Assembly (NCBI GenBank): GCA_005502915.1
Contig: SCMT01000014.1
Span: 1 to 64,000, forward strand
DNA from: Lysobacteraceae bacterium 2PB
Lineage (GTDB): Bacteria; Pseudomonadota; Gammaproteobacteria; Xanthomonadales; Xanthomonadaceae
Direction: 5' to 3'
DNA length: 64,000 nt
In this document: positions 42,290 to 52,796 of the stretch, piece by piece
How positions within the stretch are numbered: the stretch's first letter is position 1
Layout: every line of letters starts with the position of its first letter
Notes under the pieces: model-generated
Database searches by the model: none
The model's input: only the letters and a program-made list of their open reading frames with translations
Told to the model about the DNA's origin: nothing
Program-made: the position numbers and the translations under genes

Positions 42290-42313
42290 GGGCGATGGCC
42301 GGGGCCCATGGCG

Positions 42314-43345
42314 TCAACGCCCGGACTGCTGGATGCGGTCGAAGAATCCGCCGTCGGCGAAATGCTGCGCCTGCGCCTTCTTCCAGCCGCCGAACGCGCT
42401 GTCGATGGTGACCAGCGCGACCGGCGGGAACTTCGCCAGTTCGGCGGCCGGCACCTTGTCCGGCTCGGACGGGCGGTAGAAGTGCTTCGCCGCCAGGCGC
42501 TGGCCTTCCGGGGTGTAGAGGAAGCGCAGGTAGGCTTCGGCGACCTTGCGGGTGCCGTTCTTGGCCACGTTCCTGTCGACCCAGGCGACCGGCGGCTCGG
42601 CCTTGATGCTCAGGCTGGGCACGACGATCTCGAACTTGCTGCGCGTGTCGCCTTCGTTGAGCGTGAGCAGGGCCTCGTTCTCCCAGGCGATCAGCACGTC
42701 GCCGATGCCGCGCTCGACGAAGGTGGTGGTGGAACCGCGCGCGCCGGTATCCAGCACGGGCACGTTCCTGAACAGGCGGGTGAGGAAATCGAGCACCTTC
42801 TCGCCGTCGCGATACTCCTTCGACGCCCACGCCCAGGCCGCGAGGTAGTTCCAGCGCGCGCCGCCGGAGGTCTTCGGATTCGGCGTGATCACCGCGACGC
42901 CGGGCTTCGCCAGGTCGCCCCAGTCGCGGATCTTCTTCGGGTTGCCCTTGCGCACCAGGAAGACGATCGTCGAGGTGTACGGGGCGCTGTTGTGCGGCAG
43001 GCGCGATTGCCAGTTCGCAGGCAGCAGCCTCGCGTTCTGCGCGATGGCGTCGATGTCGCCCGACAGCGCGAGCGTGACGACATCGGCCTGCAGACCGTCG
43101 ATCACCGAGCGCGACTGCTTGCCGGAACCGCCGTGCGATGCGCGGATCTTCAGGGTCTCGCCGGTCTGCTGCTTCCACTGCGCGGCGAAACGCTGATTCA
43201 CTTCGGCGTAGAACTCGCGGGTCGGATCGTAGGAGACGTTGAGGAATTCCTTCTCGGCGGCGATCGCCGGGCGCGGCGGCGCGGCGAAGGCGGACAGCGC
43301 GACGACGGTCGCGACGAGGAAGGACTTGAGCAGGGTGGTGTTCAT
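42314..43345 (-). CDS. Sulfate-binding periplasmic protein
   Basis: A 343-residue periplasmic binding protein with a signal peptide (ending P-A-I-A-A, mature start near 31). The sequence [12 protein letters not shown] opens the mature protein as in CysP/Sbp, with H-G-G-S-G-K-Q-S-R around the anion site. Its place beside cysT, cysW and cysA settles the ligand class as sulfate or thiosulfate. Ribosome site GAGGACA. I do not choose between the symbols sbp and cysP. Confidence 0.94.
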   Translation of the reverse strand: MNTTLLKSFLVATVVALSAFAAPPRPAIAAEKEFLNVSYDPTREFYAEVNQRFAAQWKQQTGETLKIRASHGGSGKQSRSVIDGLQADVVTLALSGDIDAIAQNARLLPANWQSRLPHNSAPYTSTIVFLVRKGNPKKIRDWGDLAKPGVAVITPNPKTSGGARWNYLAAWAWASKEYRDGEKVLDFLTRLFRNVPVLDTGARGSTTTFVERGIGDVLIAWENEALLTLNEGDTRSKFEIVVPSLSIKAEPPVAWVDRNVAKNGTRKVAEAYLRFLYTPEGQRLAAKHFYRPSEPDKVPAAELAKFPPVALVTIDSAFGGWKKAQAQHFADGGFFDRIQQSGR

Positions 43346-43393
43346 GGGTGTCCTCGGAGAGAGATGCTGGTGTGGAGATGCGCGGTGCGTCGG

Positions 43394-44860
43394 TCAGAAG
43401 GAAAACTGCGCGCGGGTGAAGATCGACTTCTCGTCCTCGCGATCCGCGCCGGCGGGCGCGCCGCCGTCGAAGCTGGCTTCGGTGTAGTTCGCGACGAGCT
43501 TGAGGTTGCTGTTGAGATACCAGTTCAGACCGAGGGTCCACGCCCGGCTGGCGCGCGCGGAGGTCGAGGGATTGGCGAACAGGGGGAATGTCGCATCGTC
43601 GAGTGACAATTCGCCGTAGCGGCCGACCAGTTCGAACGCACCCCAGCCTTCACCGCCGACGGTGAACGGGCGGTTCGGCTTGGCGACGCCGCGATAGCTG
43701 GCGTCCTCACCGGTGAGCACGACGCTGCCGGTGACCTGCCAGGCTTCGTGTTCGAGATGCCTGCGGCGGCCGGCGCCGACGCCGGAAGCCACGCGCACCT
43801 CCTGCTCGGAGCTGATGTATTCGCCGAGCACGCCGAAGCGCCCGCCGTAGTAGTAGCCCTGCGGCGAGAATCTGCGGCGCAGGCCGTCGCCGACCACGTT
43901 GGCGCCGTAGCCGAAGAACTGCGCCTGCCCGGGCGTGCGGTAGCGCGGCAGCACGTTGTTGCCGGCACCGAAGGTCTCGCCGACGCTGGCGGCGACGCCC
44001 ACACCCAGGCCCGACCATGCGTTCGCACTGTTCTTGAACGGTTCCCAGAACACGCGACCGGCGTATTCGAATGCGTTGTCGACGTTGGTCGTCGAGGCAT
44101 CGCGGCCATCGGGCGCGCCGTTGTAGACGCCGACGACGTAGTTCAGGCGATTGCTGAAGAGATCGCCCTGCAACTGCACGCCCAGGTCGCGGTTCGGCGC
44201 CAGTTCGGTCGGGAAGCCGCGCTCGACCAGGGCGATCGCGCCGCCGGACTGCAGGCGTTCCAGGCCGACCGGGCCCTTGACCTTGCCGATGCGCACCGTG
44301 GCGCGCGGATCGAACTTCAGGTCGACGTAGGCATCGACCACGGTCGTGCTGTCGCCGGCGAATTCCGGAGTGAGCCGGAAAGCGACCAGCGAGCCCCAGG
44401 TGCCTTCGAGCGAGGGACGGATGCGACGGAACAGGAAGGTGTCGTTCTGCGGCGTGCGCTCGTCGCCGACGAAGAAACGTCCATCGGCCTGCACCAGGCC
44501 GCGCAGCTTCAGTTCGAGCCCGTCGGGCGACTTGATCGACAGGCCTCGGTTGGCGGCGAGCGAGACGGTCGGATCCTTCGCGGCCTTGGCGGCGGCCTCT
44601 TCGGCCTGCAGTTCGAGCCTGCGCTCGATCACGCGCAGGCGGCGATCGAGGTCTGCAGCGTCGCCGGGCACGCCATCGATGTCGGCATCGCCGCTCACGC
44701 CAAGACGACGTTCCAGCGCTTCAAGGCGTTCGATCAATGCGCGCTGCGTCGCAGCGTCGTTGGGCTTGGCGTCCTGCGCGAGGACGGACGGGGACACGAT
44801 CGACAGCGCGATCGCGAGGGACAGCAGGCGCGCGGAGGCGCGCGGGAACAACTCGGACAT
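43394..44860 (-). CDS. OprP/OprO-type porin in the sulfate operon
   Basis: A 488-residue outer-membrane beta-barrel protein. Signal peptide (ends S-V-L-A-Q); a coiled-coil segment of about 70 residues (A-L-I-E-R-L-E-A-L-E-R-R-L) precedes the barrel, as in trimeric OprO/OprP porins. Barrel marks are F-L-F-R-R-I-R-P-S-L-E-G-T and the C-terminal strand ending A-Q-F-S-F, a Phe terminus for BAM assembly. The family is named phosphate-selective, but the operon points to sulfate as the likely anion here. Confidence 0.9.
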   Translation of the reverse strand: MSELFPRASARLLSLAIALSIVSPSVLAQDAKPNDAATQRALIERLEALERRLGVSGDADIDGVPGDAADLDRRLRVIERRLELQAEEAAAKAAKDPTVSLAANRGLSIKSPDGLELKLRGLVQADGRFFVGDERTPQNDTFLFRRIRPSLEGTWGSLVAFRLTPEFAGDSTTVVDAYVDLKFDPRATVRIGKVKGPVGLERLQSGGAIALVERGFPTELAPNRDLGVQLQGDLFSNRLNYVVGVYNGAPDGRDASTTNVDNAFEYAGRVFWEPFKNSANAWSGLGVGVAASVGETFGAGNNVLPRYRTPGQAQFFGYGANVVGDGLRRRFSPQGYYYGGRFGVLGEYISSEQEVRVASGVGAGRRRHLEHEAWQVTGSVVLTGEDASYRGVAKPNRPFTVGGEGWGAFELVGRYGELSLDDATFPLFANPSTSARASRAWTLGLNWYLNSNLKLVANYTEASFDGGAPAGADREDEKSIFTRAQFSF

Positions 44861-44955
44861 CGTCGACTCCAGGCAAGGAAAGTCGCGCGTCCGGCGGTCC
44901 GGTCTGCGCTGGTGGTGTGCGGCCGGCGGGCGGCCTTTGGTTCGGTTGCGACCGC

Positions 44956-45153
44956 TCAGCGGTCGTTGAAGCGGAACTTCTGGCTGCGCGTGATCTGCAC
45001 GATCCGCGCGTTGTGGACGGTCACCTCGATCTCGCCGAAGGCCACTTCGCGCAGGGCGGTGATGACCGCGCGTTCGTGGGCGCTGAGCGGAATGCTCTGC
45101 AGCGAGACCCCGGGCGTCTCCGTCGTGGCGGGCGGCTTGTCTTTCTCCTTCAT
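44956..45153 (-). CDS. YezD family protein (DUF2292)
   Basis: A 65-residue cytoplasmic protein. The C-terminal half has the family pattern I-T-A-L-R-E-V-A-F-G-E-I-E-V-T-V-H-N-A-R-I-V-Q-I, ending R-S-Q-K-F-R. The function is unknown. Its start overlaps the Rrf2 stop (ATGA), so it is the second gene of the sulfate operon and probably plays a part in sulfur metabolism or its regulation. Confidence 0.9.
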   Translation of the reverse strand: MKEKDKPPATTETPGVSLQSIPLSAHERAVITALREVAFGEIEVTVHNARIVQITRSQKFRFNDR

Positions 45154-45596
45154 GCGAACTCCATCGTCGTGGGTGAGAGCGCGGCGTCCGCATCGGCGAA
45201 CTCGCGCAGGGACCTGCCATCGAGCACGCGCGACAGGGCGTCGCGGGTTTCGCGCATCAGCGCGCGCAGCGCGCAGGCATCGGGGTCGGGGCAATCGCGG
45301 CAGGGTTCGTAGGCGGTGACGCTGGCGCAGCGCACGGGCGCCAGCGGCCCGTCGATGGCGCGGATCACGTCGCCGATCCGGATGTCCTCCGCCGCGCGGG
45401 CCAGCGCGTGCCCGCCGTGCTGGCCGCGATGGCTCTGCACGAAGCCGGCCTCGCGCAGCTCCACGAGGATGGTTTCGAGGAACTTGGCCGGGATCCGGCA
45501 GCGCTCGGCCAGCTGCCTTGCCTGCACCCGCGCATCCCCCGACCGCGCGAGGGCGGTCATGGTGCGCAGGGCGTACTTGGCTTTCATGGTGAGCAT
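45150..45596 (-). CDS. Rrf2 family transcriptional regulator heading the sulfate operon
   Basis: A 148-residue regulator. The winged HTH occupies residues about 3-65 (M-K-A-K-Y-A-L-R-T-M-T-A-L, then R-I-P-A-K-F-L-E-T-I-L, and wing R-G-Q-H-G-G-H). A Cys cluster (C-x6-C, then C-x2-C-x5-C) near 93-110 may bind a metal or Fe-S cluster. Start at 45596 or 45587. Operon position suggests it senses sulfur or cysteine status, like CymR, and controls the cys genes and itself. That is inference. Confidence 0.9.
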   Translation of the reverse strand: MLTMKAKYALRTMTALARSGDARVQARQLAERCRIPAKFLETILVELREAGFVQSHRGQHGGHALARAAEDIRIGDVIRAIDGPLAPVRCASVTAYEPCRDCPDPDACALRALMRETRDALSRVLDGRSLREFADADAALSPTTMEFA

Positions 45597-45606
45597 GGCC
45601 GGCGCG

Positions 45607-45630
45607 ATTCCCTATTCGATGAGTAGGGAT
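45607..45630. promoter_or_regulatory. Candidate operator 1 for the Rrf2 regulator
   Basis: An ATTCCCTA-N9-TAGGGAT dyad (arms TCCCTA 45609-45614 and TAGGGA 45624-45629) lies 11 bases upstream of the regulator start and just past a possible -10 (AACAAT). The ATTCC/GGAAT-type arms resemble known Rrf2/CymR/IscR sites. Confidence 0.55.
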
Positions 45631-45658
45631 TGTTGCCAGCCGCTCGGCACCCGATCCA

Positions 45659-45681
45659 ATTCCTACCGGGCATATGGGAAT
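45659..45681. promoter_or_regulatory. Candidate operator 2 for the Rrf2 regulator
   Basis: A second dyad with arms ATTCC and GGAAT (45659-45663, 45677-45681), read on the plus strand as ATTCCTA then ATGGGAAT, lies about 30 bases further upstream. It resembles operator 1, which supports a shared binding protein. Confidence 0.45.
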
Positions 45682-45723
45682 AGCTGCCGGACTGGGTCGC
45701 CGGCAGCGGACTGCGGGCAGGCA

Positions 45724-46011
45724 TCAGCCGATCGCGAACCCGCCGTCGATCCCGGCCGCGTCGGCGGCGGACGCCTCATGCCGCTGCACATCCTCGACGC
45801 GCGCCAGCGGCGATCCCTGCCACAGCCAGTCGCCGAGGCGGTCGATGGCGTCGATGTCGCCGGCCGCGAGCACTTCGACGCGGCCGTCGCGGAGATTCAC
45901 GGCACGGCCGCGCAGGCCCAGCAGGAGCGCCTGCTGCCGCGTGTACGCGCGGAAGGCCACGCCCTGCACGCGGCCGGAGACCACGAAGCGCGCGGCCCGC
46001 ACGCCGCTCAT
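45724..46011 (-). CDS. Acylphosphatase
   Basis: A 95-residue enzyme hydrolysing acyl phosphates. The catalytic-loop motif V-S-G-R-V-Q-G-V-A-F-R-A-Y near residues 10-23 has the conserved R of G-V-x-F-R. The downstream G-R-A-V-N-L-R-D-G-R-V-E-V includes the conserved Asn. Both active-site residues are present and the length is normal. The ATG overlaps the stop of the TlpA-like gene by 4 bases. Confidence 0.92.
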   Translation of the reverse strand: MSGVRAARFVVSGRVQGVAFRAYTRQQALLLGLRGRAVNLRDGRVEVLAAGDIDAIDRLGDWLWQGSPLARVEDVQRHEASAADAAGIDGGFAIG

Positions 46012-46597
46012 GTCCCGGTGGCGGCCGGCGCCTTGCCGCCCTTGCCTGCCCCGTCGACGACGGCGGCGAGTTCTTCCTTCGTCACCGGGCCCATGAAGCG
46101 CTTGGCGACGGTGCCGTCGGGGGCGATCACGTGGGTCATCGGGAGGCCGCGGGGCGTGGGGAAGTCGGCCGGGGGGTCGTAGACGTCGATGATCGCGATC
46201 GGGTATTTCACCGGGCGCTTGTCGAGGAAGGCGCGCATGTCGGCCGGCTCGATCTCCTCGTAGGCCAGGCCGACGACGTCGATGTCCTCGCGCTCGGCGT
46301 CCAGCGCATCGAGCTCGGGCATTTCCTTCAGGCAGGGCGAACACCAGGTCGCCCAGAAATTCACCACCACCCAGCGCCCGCGCTTCGTGGCCAGGTCGTA
46401 TTGCGCGCCGTCCAGCGTCGCGACCTTCAGCGTGGGGCGTTCGACCTCGGCCGCGGGTTTGGCCGGGTCAGCGGCAGGCGCGGCGTCCGCAGGCGCGGCA
46501 GCAGGCGCTGGCGCGGCATCGGCGGCAGGCGGGGCGTCCGCAGCGGTGCAGGCGACCAGCGGCAGCGACAAGGCGAACAGGGCGAGGACGAGGGGCT

Positions 46598-46601
<4 letters not shown>
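46008..46601 (-). CDS. TlpA-like thioredoxin-fold lipoprotein
   Basis: A 197-residue protein with a lipobox (P-L-V-A-C18) and an Ala/Pro-rich linker up to about residue 52. A TlpA/ResA-type thioredoxin domain follows, with active-site W-C87-S-P-C90 in N-F-W-A-T-W-C-S-P-C-L-K-E-M-P. The cis-Pro loop L-P-M-T-H-V-I-A-P-D-G is present. It reduces disulfides in the periplasm, perhaps for cytochrome c maturation. It overlaps the YihY gene by 4 bases. Confidence 0.92.
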
Positions 46602-48583
<1,982 letters not shown>

Positions 48584-48593
48584 GGGCATCGAC

Positions 48594-48968
48594 ATGCTGA
48601 ACGCACCGACGCCACCGCCTGCCGAACGCCTCGTCCTGGTCGCCAGCCTGTTCGCGCTGGCCGGCCTGTTCGCCTGGTGGCAGCAGGACAGCGCCCATCG
48701 CATCGTCGGCCTGGTGCTGTTCGCGCTGCCGCCGCTGCTGCTGGGCTTCGGCGCACTGGCCGGGAAATCGACGGCACGCTTCTGGGCCGGCGTGTTCGCG
48801 CTGGGCTGGTTCTCGCACGGCGTGATGGTGGCCTGGGCCGATGCCGCGCAGCGTCCGCTGGCGCTGGCGGAGACGGCGCTGGCGGTGGTGATCATCTTCG
48901 CCTCCAGCGCGCCCGGCCTGCGCGCGCGTTTCGGCGGGAAGCGCGGATCGGATCGAACGCCGGACTGA
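48594..48968 (+). CDS. DUF2069 domain-containing membrane protein
   Basis: A 124-residue protein with about four hydrophobic segments and the family motif F-S-H-G-V-M-V-A-W-A. It usually follows wrbA in xanthomonads, as here, so the two probably work together in quinone or redox homeostasis. Exact role unknown. Confidence 0.9.
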   Translation: MLNAPTPPPAERLVLVASLFALAGLFAWWQQDSAHRIVGLVLFALPPLLLGFGALAGKSTARFWAGVFALGWFSHGVMVAWADAAQRPLALAETALAVVIIFASSAPGLRARFGGKRGSDRTPD

Positions 48969-49006
48969 ACGCACGCGTATGGAACCCTCGGTGCGGACAC
49001 GGGGCT

Positions 49007-49012
49007 TATAAT
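49007..49012 (+). promoter_or_regulatory. Possible -10 element (TATAAT) of the asparaginase-like gene
   Basis: A perfect TATAAT lies 34 bases before the ATG in otherwise GC-rich DNA. No good -35 is seen 17 bases upstream (ACCCTC), so the promoter may be weak or activator-dependent. Confidence 0.45.
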
Positions 49013-49045
49013 TCGCCCCGTCCTCCCCTCGAACGCAGCAACCCC

Positions 49046-49534
49046 ATGGACCAGCTCCTGATCGTCACCACCGGCGGCACCATCGACAAGATCTACTTCG
49101 ACGACAAGTCGGACTACCAGGTCGGCGAACCGCAGATCGGTCGCATCCTCGAAGAGCTGGGCGTGGCCTTCCGCTTCACCGTCATCCCGATCATCCGCAA
49201 GGACTCGCTGCACATCACCCAGGCGGATCGCGAGCTGATCCGCGCGACGATCGCCGCGCAGGATGCGAAACATGTCCTGCTCACCCACGGCACCGATTCC
49301 ATGGTCGAGACCGCGAAGGTGCTCAGCACCATCGCCGACAAGACCATCGTCCTCACCGGCGCACTGAATCCGGCGCGCTTCCGCGGTTCGGACGCGGAGT
49401 TCAACATCGGCACCGCCGTCGGCGCGGTGCAGTCGCTGCCGCCGGGCGTGTACATCGCGATGAACGGTCGCATCTGGGATCCGACCAAGGTGCGCAAGAA
49501 CGTCGACGCGAACCGCTTCGAGGCGGCCGGCTGA
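49046..49534 (+). CDS. Asparaginase-like protein, N-terminal domain only
   Basis: A 162-residue protein matching the N-terminal half of type-I/II asparaginases: T-T-G-G-T-I with the nucleophile Thr, H-G-T-D-S-M-V-E-T near 83, then V-L-T-G-A and T-K-V-R-K-N towards the end. Full asparaginases are about 330 residues, with the active site completed by a second domain. Here the second domain is absent by design rather than broken, since the frame ends cleanly at a strong terminator. It may act on a small amide or peptide; activity is uncertain. Confidence 0.85.
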   Translation: MDQLLIVTTGGTIDKIYFDDKSDYQVGEPQIGRILEELGVAFRFTVIPIIRKDSLHITQADRELIRATIAAQDAKHVLLTHGTDSMVETAKVLSTIADKTIVLTGALNPARFRGSDAEFNIGTAVGAVQSLPPGVYIAMNGRIWDPTKVRKNVDANRFEAAG

Positions 49535-49908
49535 CACGCGGCACCACAGCTTGTCCACAAGACGGAAGCCCGGTCATCGACCGGGCTTTTTTCATGTCCG
49601 CCCCGGACTCGCGACATCGCGCAACGACGCGTTGCAGCCATGCCGCGCGGACATGCGCCACATGCGTCGGCATGCATCGCGGATCGCTTTGGTTGTGATG
49701 AGCGATGACCATGGGTGCATCGCAACATAGGTCGTTTTCATCGACGCAGTTCGCAATTCGAGCCAACGTGCATCGCGACCATGCGCACGCCCCGGGGTGA
49801 GCGGAGACGAGGCTTCATTCGTCCGCGGGGCATCACCCTTGTGGCCGCCGTGCGCATCGCGCATGCGCACGCAGTGGCCTTCACTTACGTTGTTTCTGGA
49901 GCGATTCA
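49535..49908. other. Intergenic region upstream of the first alpha-lytic-type protease
   Basis: Holds the terminator described separately and about 300 bases of leader. There is a string of GCATCG/CATGCG repeats and no gene. The ribosome site CTGGAGCGATTCA directly before the ATG is shared with the second protease of this type. Confidence 0.5.
49566..49592 (+). terminator. Intrinsic terminator of the asparaginase-like gene
   Basis: Stem AGCCCGGTC/GACCGGGCT (49567-49575 and 49579-49587) with a 3-base loop and a run of six T. A textbook Rho-independent terminator. Confidence 0.9.
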
Positions 49909-51087
49909 ATGTTCAGTTCGAATCTCGTGGGCAAGCACTCCCTCGTCTCGGCCGGCCTGGCGCTGGCGATCACCGCCATGGGCACCGCAGCCATCGGCAC
50001 CGCCGCCGCCGGCGAACGCGACACCTACCCCGCCGGCATGGTCGCGGCGATGGAACGCGACCTCGGCATCCGCGCCGACTACCTGCCGCGCTTCTTCCAG
50101 CTGCAGCGCGACAGCCTGGCGCGGGAAGCGCAGGCCCGTCGCACCCTCGGCACGCAGTTCGCCGGCGCGTGGCTGGAACGCGACGCCACCGGCCAGTTCC
50201 ACCAGGTGATCGCCACCACCGGTGCCGCGAAGTCGGTGCCCGGCGCCAGTGTGCGCCAGGTCCGCCACTCGCTGCGCGACCTGGAACAGGCGATGCAGAG
50301 CCTCGACCAGGTGCGCCAGCGCGCGCGCGACGGCCGCCGCATGCAGGGCGTGCAGTCCTGGTACATCGACCTGCCGAGCAACAGCGTGGTGGTCTCGGTC
50401 GAACCCGGCGCGATGGCGCGTGCGATCGACTTCGTCGCGGTCAGCGCCGCGAACAGTGGCGCGATCCGCTTCGAGCGCGCGCAGGGCGTGGCCACGCCGG
50501 TCGCCACCGTGCGCGGCGGCGACCGCTACGGCTCGGGCGGCGGTTCCTGCTCGATCGGCTTCGCGGTGACGCGCGGCACGACGAAGGGTTTCGCCACGGC
50601 CGGTCACTGCGGTCGTGCGGGCACCAGCGTCAGCATCGGCGGCGTCACCGTCGGATCGGTGCAGGCCGCGACCTTCCCCAGCCGCGACATCGCCTGGGCC
50701 AGCGTGCGCAGCACCGACACCCTGGTCGGCCAGGTCAACCGCTACAACGGCACGAGCGTGCCGGTGCGCGGCACCACCGAGTACGGCGTCGGCACGTCGA
50801 TCTGCCGCTCGGGCTTCGCCTCCGGCTGGCGCTGCGGCCGCGTGACCGCGCTGAACGTGACCGTGAACTATTCGGTCGGCCCGGTCTACGGCCTGCGCCA
50901 GTCGAGCGCCTGCGTCACCCAGGGCGATTCCGGCGGTTCGTGGCTGGTCAACGACCAGGCGCAGGGCGTCAGCTCCGGCGGCCAGCTCAACGGCACCAGC
51001 AACTGCGGCAGCGCCAGCCCGGTGACGTACTACCAGCCACTCAACCCGCTGCTCAGCGCCTATGGCCTGACGCTGGTGCGCGGCTGA
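49909..51087 (+). CDS. Alpha-lytic-type S1 serine protease, secreted (paralogue 1)
   Basis: A 392-residue preproenzyme close in size and layout to Lysobacter alpha-lytic protease. Signal peptide (about 1-35), a pro region of about 160 residues that folds the enzyme, then the mature protease from about A195-A199 (V-R-G-G-D). The triad is H233 (T-A-G-H-C-G), D260 (R-D-I-A-W) and S341 (G-D-S-G-G-S). Cys pairs match the family's disulfides. It should be exported and digest prey or extracellular protein. A strong hairpin follows the stop. Confidence 0.94.
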   Translation: MFSSNLVGKHSLVSAGLALAITAMGTAAIGTAAAGERDTYPAGMVAAMERDLGIRADYLPRFFQLQRDSLAREAQARRTLGTQFAGAWLERDATGQFHQVIATTGAAKSVPGASVRQVRHSLRDLEQAMQSLDQVRQRARDGRRMQGVQSWYIDLPSNSVVVSVEPGAMARAIDFVAVSAANSGAIRFERAQGVATPVATVRGGDRYGSGGGSCSIGFAVTRGTTKGFATAGHCGRAGTSVSIGGVTVGSVQAATFPSRDIAWASVRSTDTLVGQVNRYNGTSVPVRGTTEYGVGTSICRSGFASGWRCGRVTALNVTVNYSVGPVYGLRQSSACVTQGDSGGSWLVNDQAQGVSSGGQLNGTSNCGSASPVTYYQPLNPLLSAYGLTLVRG

Positions 51088-51451
51088 TCGCGACGCGATC
51101 CTGCGTCGAGGAAAAGCCCCGGGACACCCGGGGCTTTTTCATGCGCGCCGCGTATGGATGCGCGACATCGAGGCAGATCGACGGGTTGTTGCTGCTGCGG
51201 CGCCGCATCCCGTGACAGACGTTCGGCAAAACACGATACGCATGCGTCCTGATTCCACGCAGGACATCGTGATGCGAATTGCTTATACGATGCGCCGCAA
51301 CAAAGCGCGTTTTCCTTGACCTGTTTCGCAATCGCAGCGATGCGACATGTCGATGATGGCCGCGCCGGCCAGGGAAGGACATCCGTGGCCGACCCGATGA
51401 CGCCATCGGGCGATCTCGGACACGGACCATCATTGTCTCTGGAGCGATTCA
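51088..51451. other. Intergenic region between the two S1 proteases
   Basis: About 360 bases with no supportable gene. It contains the first protease's terminator and a leader whose last 18 bases before and at the start codon (TCTGGAGCGATTCAATGT) equal those of paralogue 1. I see no promoter by eye. Confidence 0.45.
51112..51141 (+). terminator. Intrinsic terminator of S1 protease 1
   Basis: Stem of AAAAGCCCCGGG with CCCGGGGCTTTTT, loop ACA-C, and a T run. Strong. Confidence 0.9.
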
Positions 51452-52621
51452 ATGTCTCATTCGAAATTCGTGAACAGGAAAACCCTCGTTTCGATCGCGG
51501 TCGCCATGGCCACCGCCGCCCTCGCCGGTACGGCGGGCGCCAACGATGCGCGTACGTCGATCCCGGCCGACATGGCGGCGGCGATGCAGCGCGACCTCAA
51601 CCTCACCGCCGAGCAGCTGCCGCGCTTCTTCAAGCTGCAGCACGAGACCCTCGCGCGCGAGGCGCAGGCGCGCCGCGCGTTCGGCGCGAACTTCGCCGGC
51701 GGCTGGCTCGAGCGCACCACGGCCGGCGATTTCCGCTACGTCGTCGCGACCGCAGGCGCTGCGAAGGCCAGCCTGCCGGGCAGCGAGGTGCGCCAGGTGC
51801 GCCACAGCCTGCGCAAGCTGGAAGGCACGATGGCGCGCCTGAACGACGTGCGCCAGCGTGCACGCGATGCCCATGCGCTGAACGGCGTGCAGTCGTGGTA
51901 CGTGGACCTGCCGACCAACAGCGTGGTCGTGAAGGTACAGGACGGCGCGATGCTACGCGCGATCGATCTGGTGGCGGTCAGCGCCGCCGATATCGACACC
52001 GTGCGTTTCGAGCGCGCCGAGGGCATCGCGATGCCGGCGGCGAACGTGATCGGCGGAAACCGCTACAACTCCTGCTCGATCGGCTTCGCGGTCACGCGCG
52101 GCAGCACCAAGGGCTTCGCCACCGCGGGCCATTGCGGCAGGACCGGAAGCAGCGTGAGCATCGGCGGCGTGGTCGTCGGCAGCGTGCAGGCCAGCACCTT
52201 CCCCGGCAGCGATCGCGCCTGGGCGAACGTGCGCAGCAGCGATGTGCTCTACGGCCTGGTGAACCGCTACAACGGCACGAATGTCGCCGTGCGCGGCAGC
52301 ACCGAGTACGGCGTCGGCACCGCCGTCTGCCGCTCCGGCTACGCCTCCGGCTGGCGCTGCGGCACGATCACCGCGCTGAACGTCACCGTGAACTACTCGG
52401 CGGGCGCGGTCTACGGCCTGCGCCAGTCCAGCGCCTGCGTCACGCAGGGCGATTCCGGCGGTTCGTGGATGTCGGGCAACCAGGCGCAGGGCGTCAGCTC
52501 CGGTGGCCAGCTCAACGGCGCATCGCCGGGTTCGAACTGTTCGTTCGCCAACCCCGTCACCTACTACCAGCGCATCAACCCGTTGCTGAGCGCCTACGGC
52601 CTCTCGCTGGTCCTGGGCTGA
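51452..52621 (+). CDS. Alpha-lytic-type S1 serine protease, secreted (paralogue 2)
   Basis: A 389-residue tandem paralogue of the preceding gene. Signal peptide about 1-30, pro region to about 196, mature enzyme from about A197 (A-N-V-I-G-G, as A-N-I-V-G-G in alpha-lytic protease). Triad H227, D254, S335 in the same motifs. The core strand R-S-G-Y-A-S-G-W-R-C-G is shared with paralogue 1. Differences lie mostly in the pro region and substrate loops, so specificity may differ. Confidence 0.94.
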   Translation: MSHSKFVNRKTLVSIAVAMATAALAGTAGANDARTSIPADMAAAMQRDLNLTAEQLPRFFKLQHETLAREAQARRAFGANFAGGWLERTTAGDFRYVVATAGAAKASLPGSEVRQVRHSLRKLEGTMARLNDVRQRARDAHALNGVQSWYVDLPTNSVVVKVQDGAMLRAIDLVAVSAADIDTVRFERAEGIAMPAANVIGGNRYNSCSIGFAVTRGSTKGFATAGHCGRTGSSVSIGGVVVGSVQASTFPGSDRAWANVRSSDVLYGLVNRYNGTNVAVRGSTEYGVGTAVCRSGYASGWRCGTITALNVTVNYSAGAVYGLRQSSACVTQGDSGGSWMSGNQAQGVSSGGQLNGASPGSNCSFANPVTYYQRINPLLSAYGLSLVLG

Positions 52622-52660
52622 TCCACGCAGGATTGCATCGGCCTCGTCCTTCGATGCAGC

Positions 52661-52687
52661 GCCCCGGGGAGACCCGGGGCGTTTTTT
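52661..52687 (+). terminator. Intrinsic terminator of S1 protease 2
   Basis: Stem GCCCCGGG (52661-52668) with CCCGGGGC (52673-52680), GAGA loop, then GTTTTTT. Confidence 0.9.
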
Positions 52688-52727
52688 CGTGGATTTCGCA
52701 CATCGCGGATGGCGCATCGCATGCCGC

Positions 52728-52756
52728 AAAAGCGAAACCCCGGCCGGAGCCGGGGT
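52728..52756 (-). terminator. Intrinsic terminator of the secreted unknown gene
   Basis: On the minus strand, stem ACCCCGGC/GCCGGGGT (52749-52756 with 52737-52744) followed by CGCTTTT. It lies 41 bases after the stop of the gene at 52797. Confidence 0.8.
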
Positions 52757-52796
52757 CTCGATGCAGCGGACGCGCTGCGCGGATGAAGCGGGACGA

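Noticed and set aside
40778-43606. Open frame of over 900 codons opposite the cys operon
   Set aside because: Same reason: antisense to cysW, cysT and the binding-protein gene, all of which have intact family motifs.
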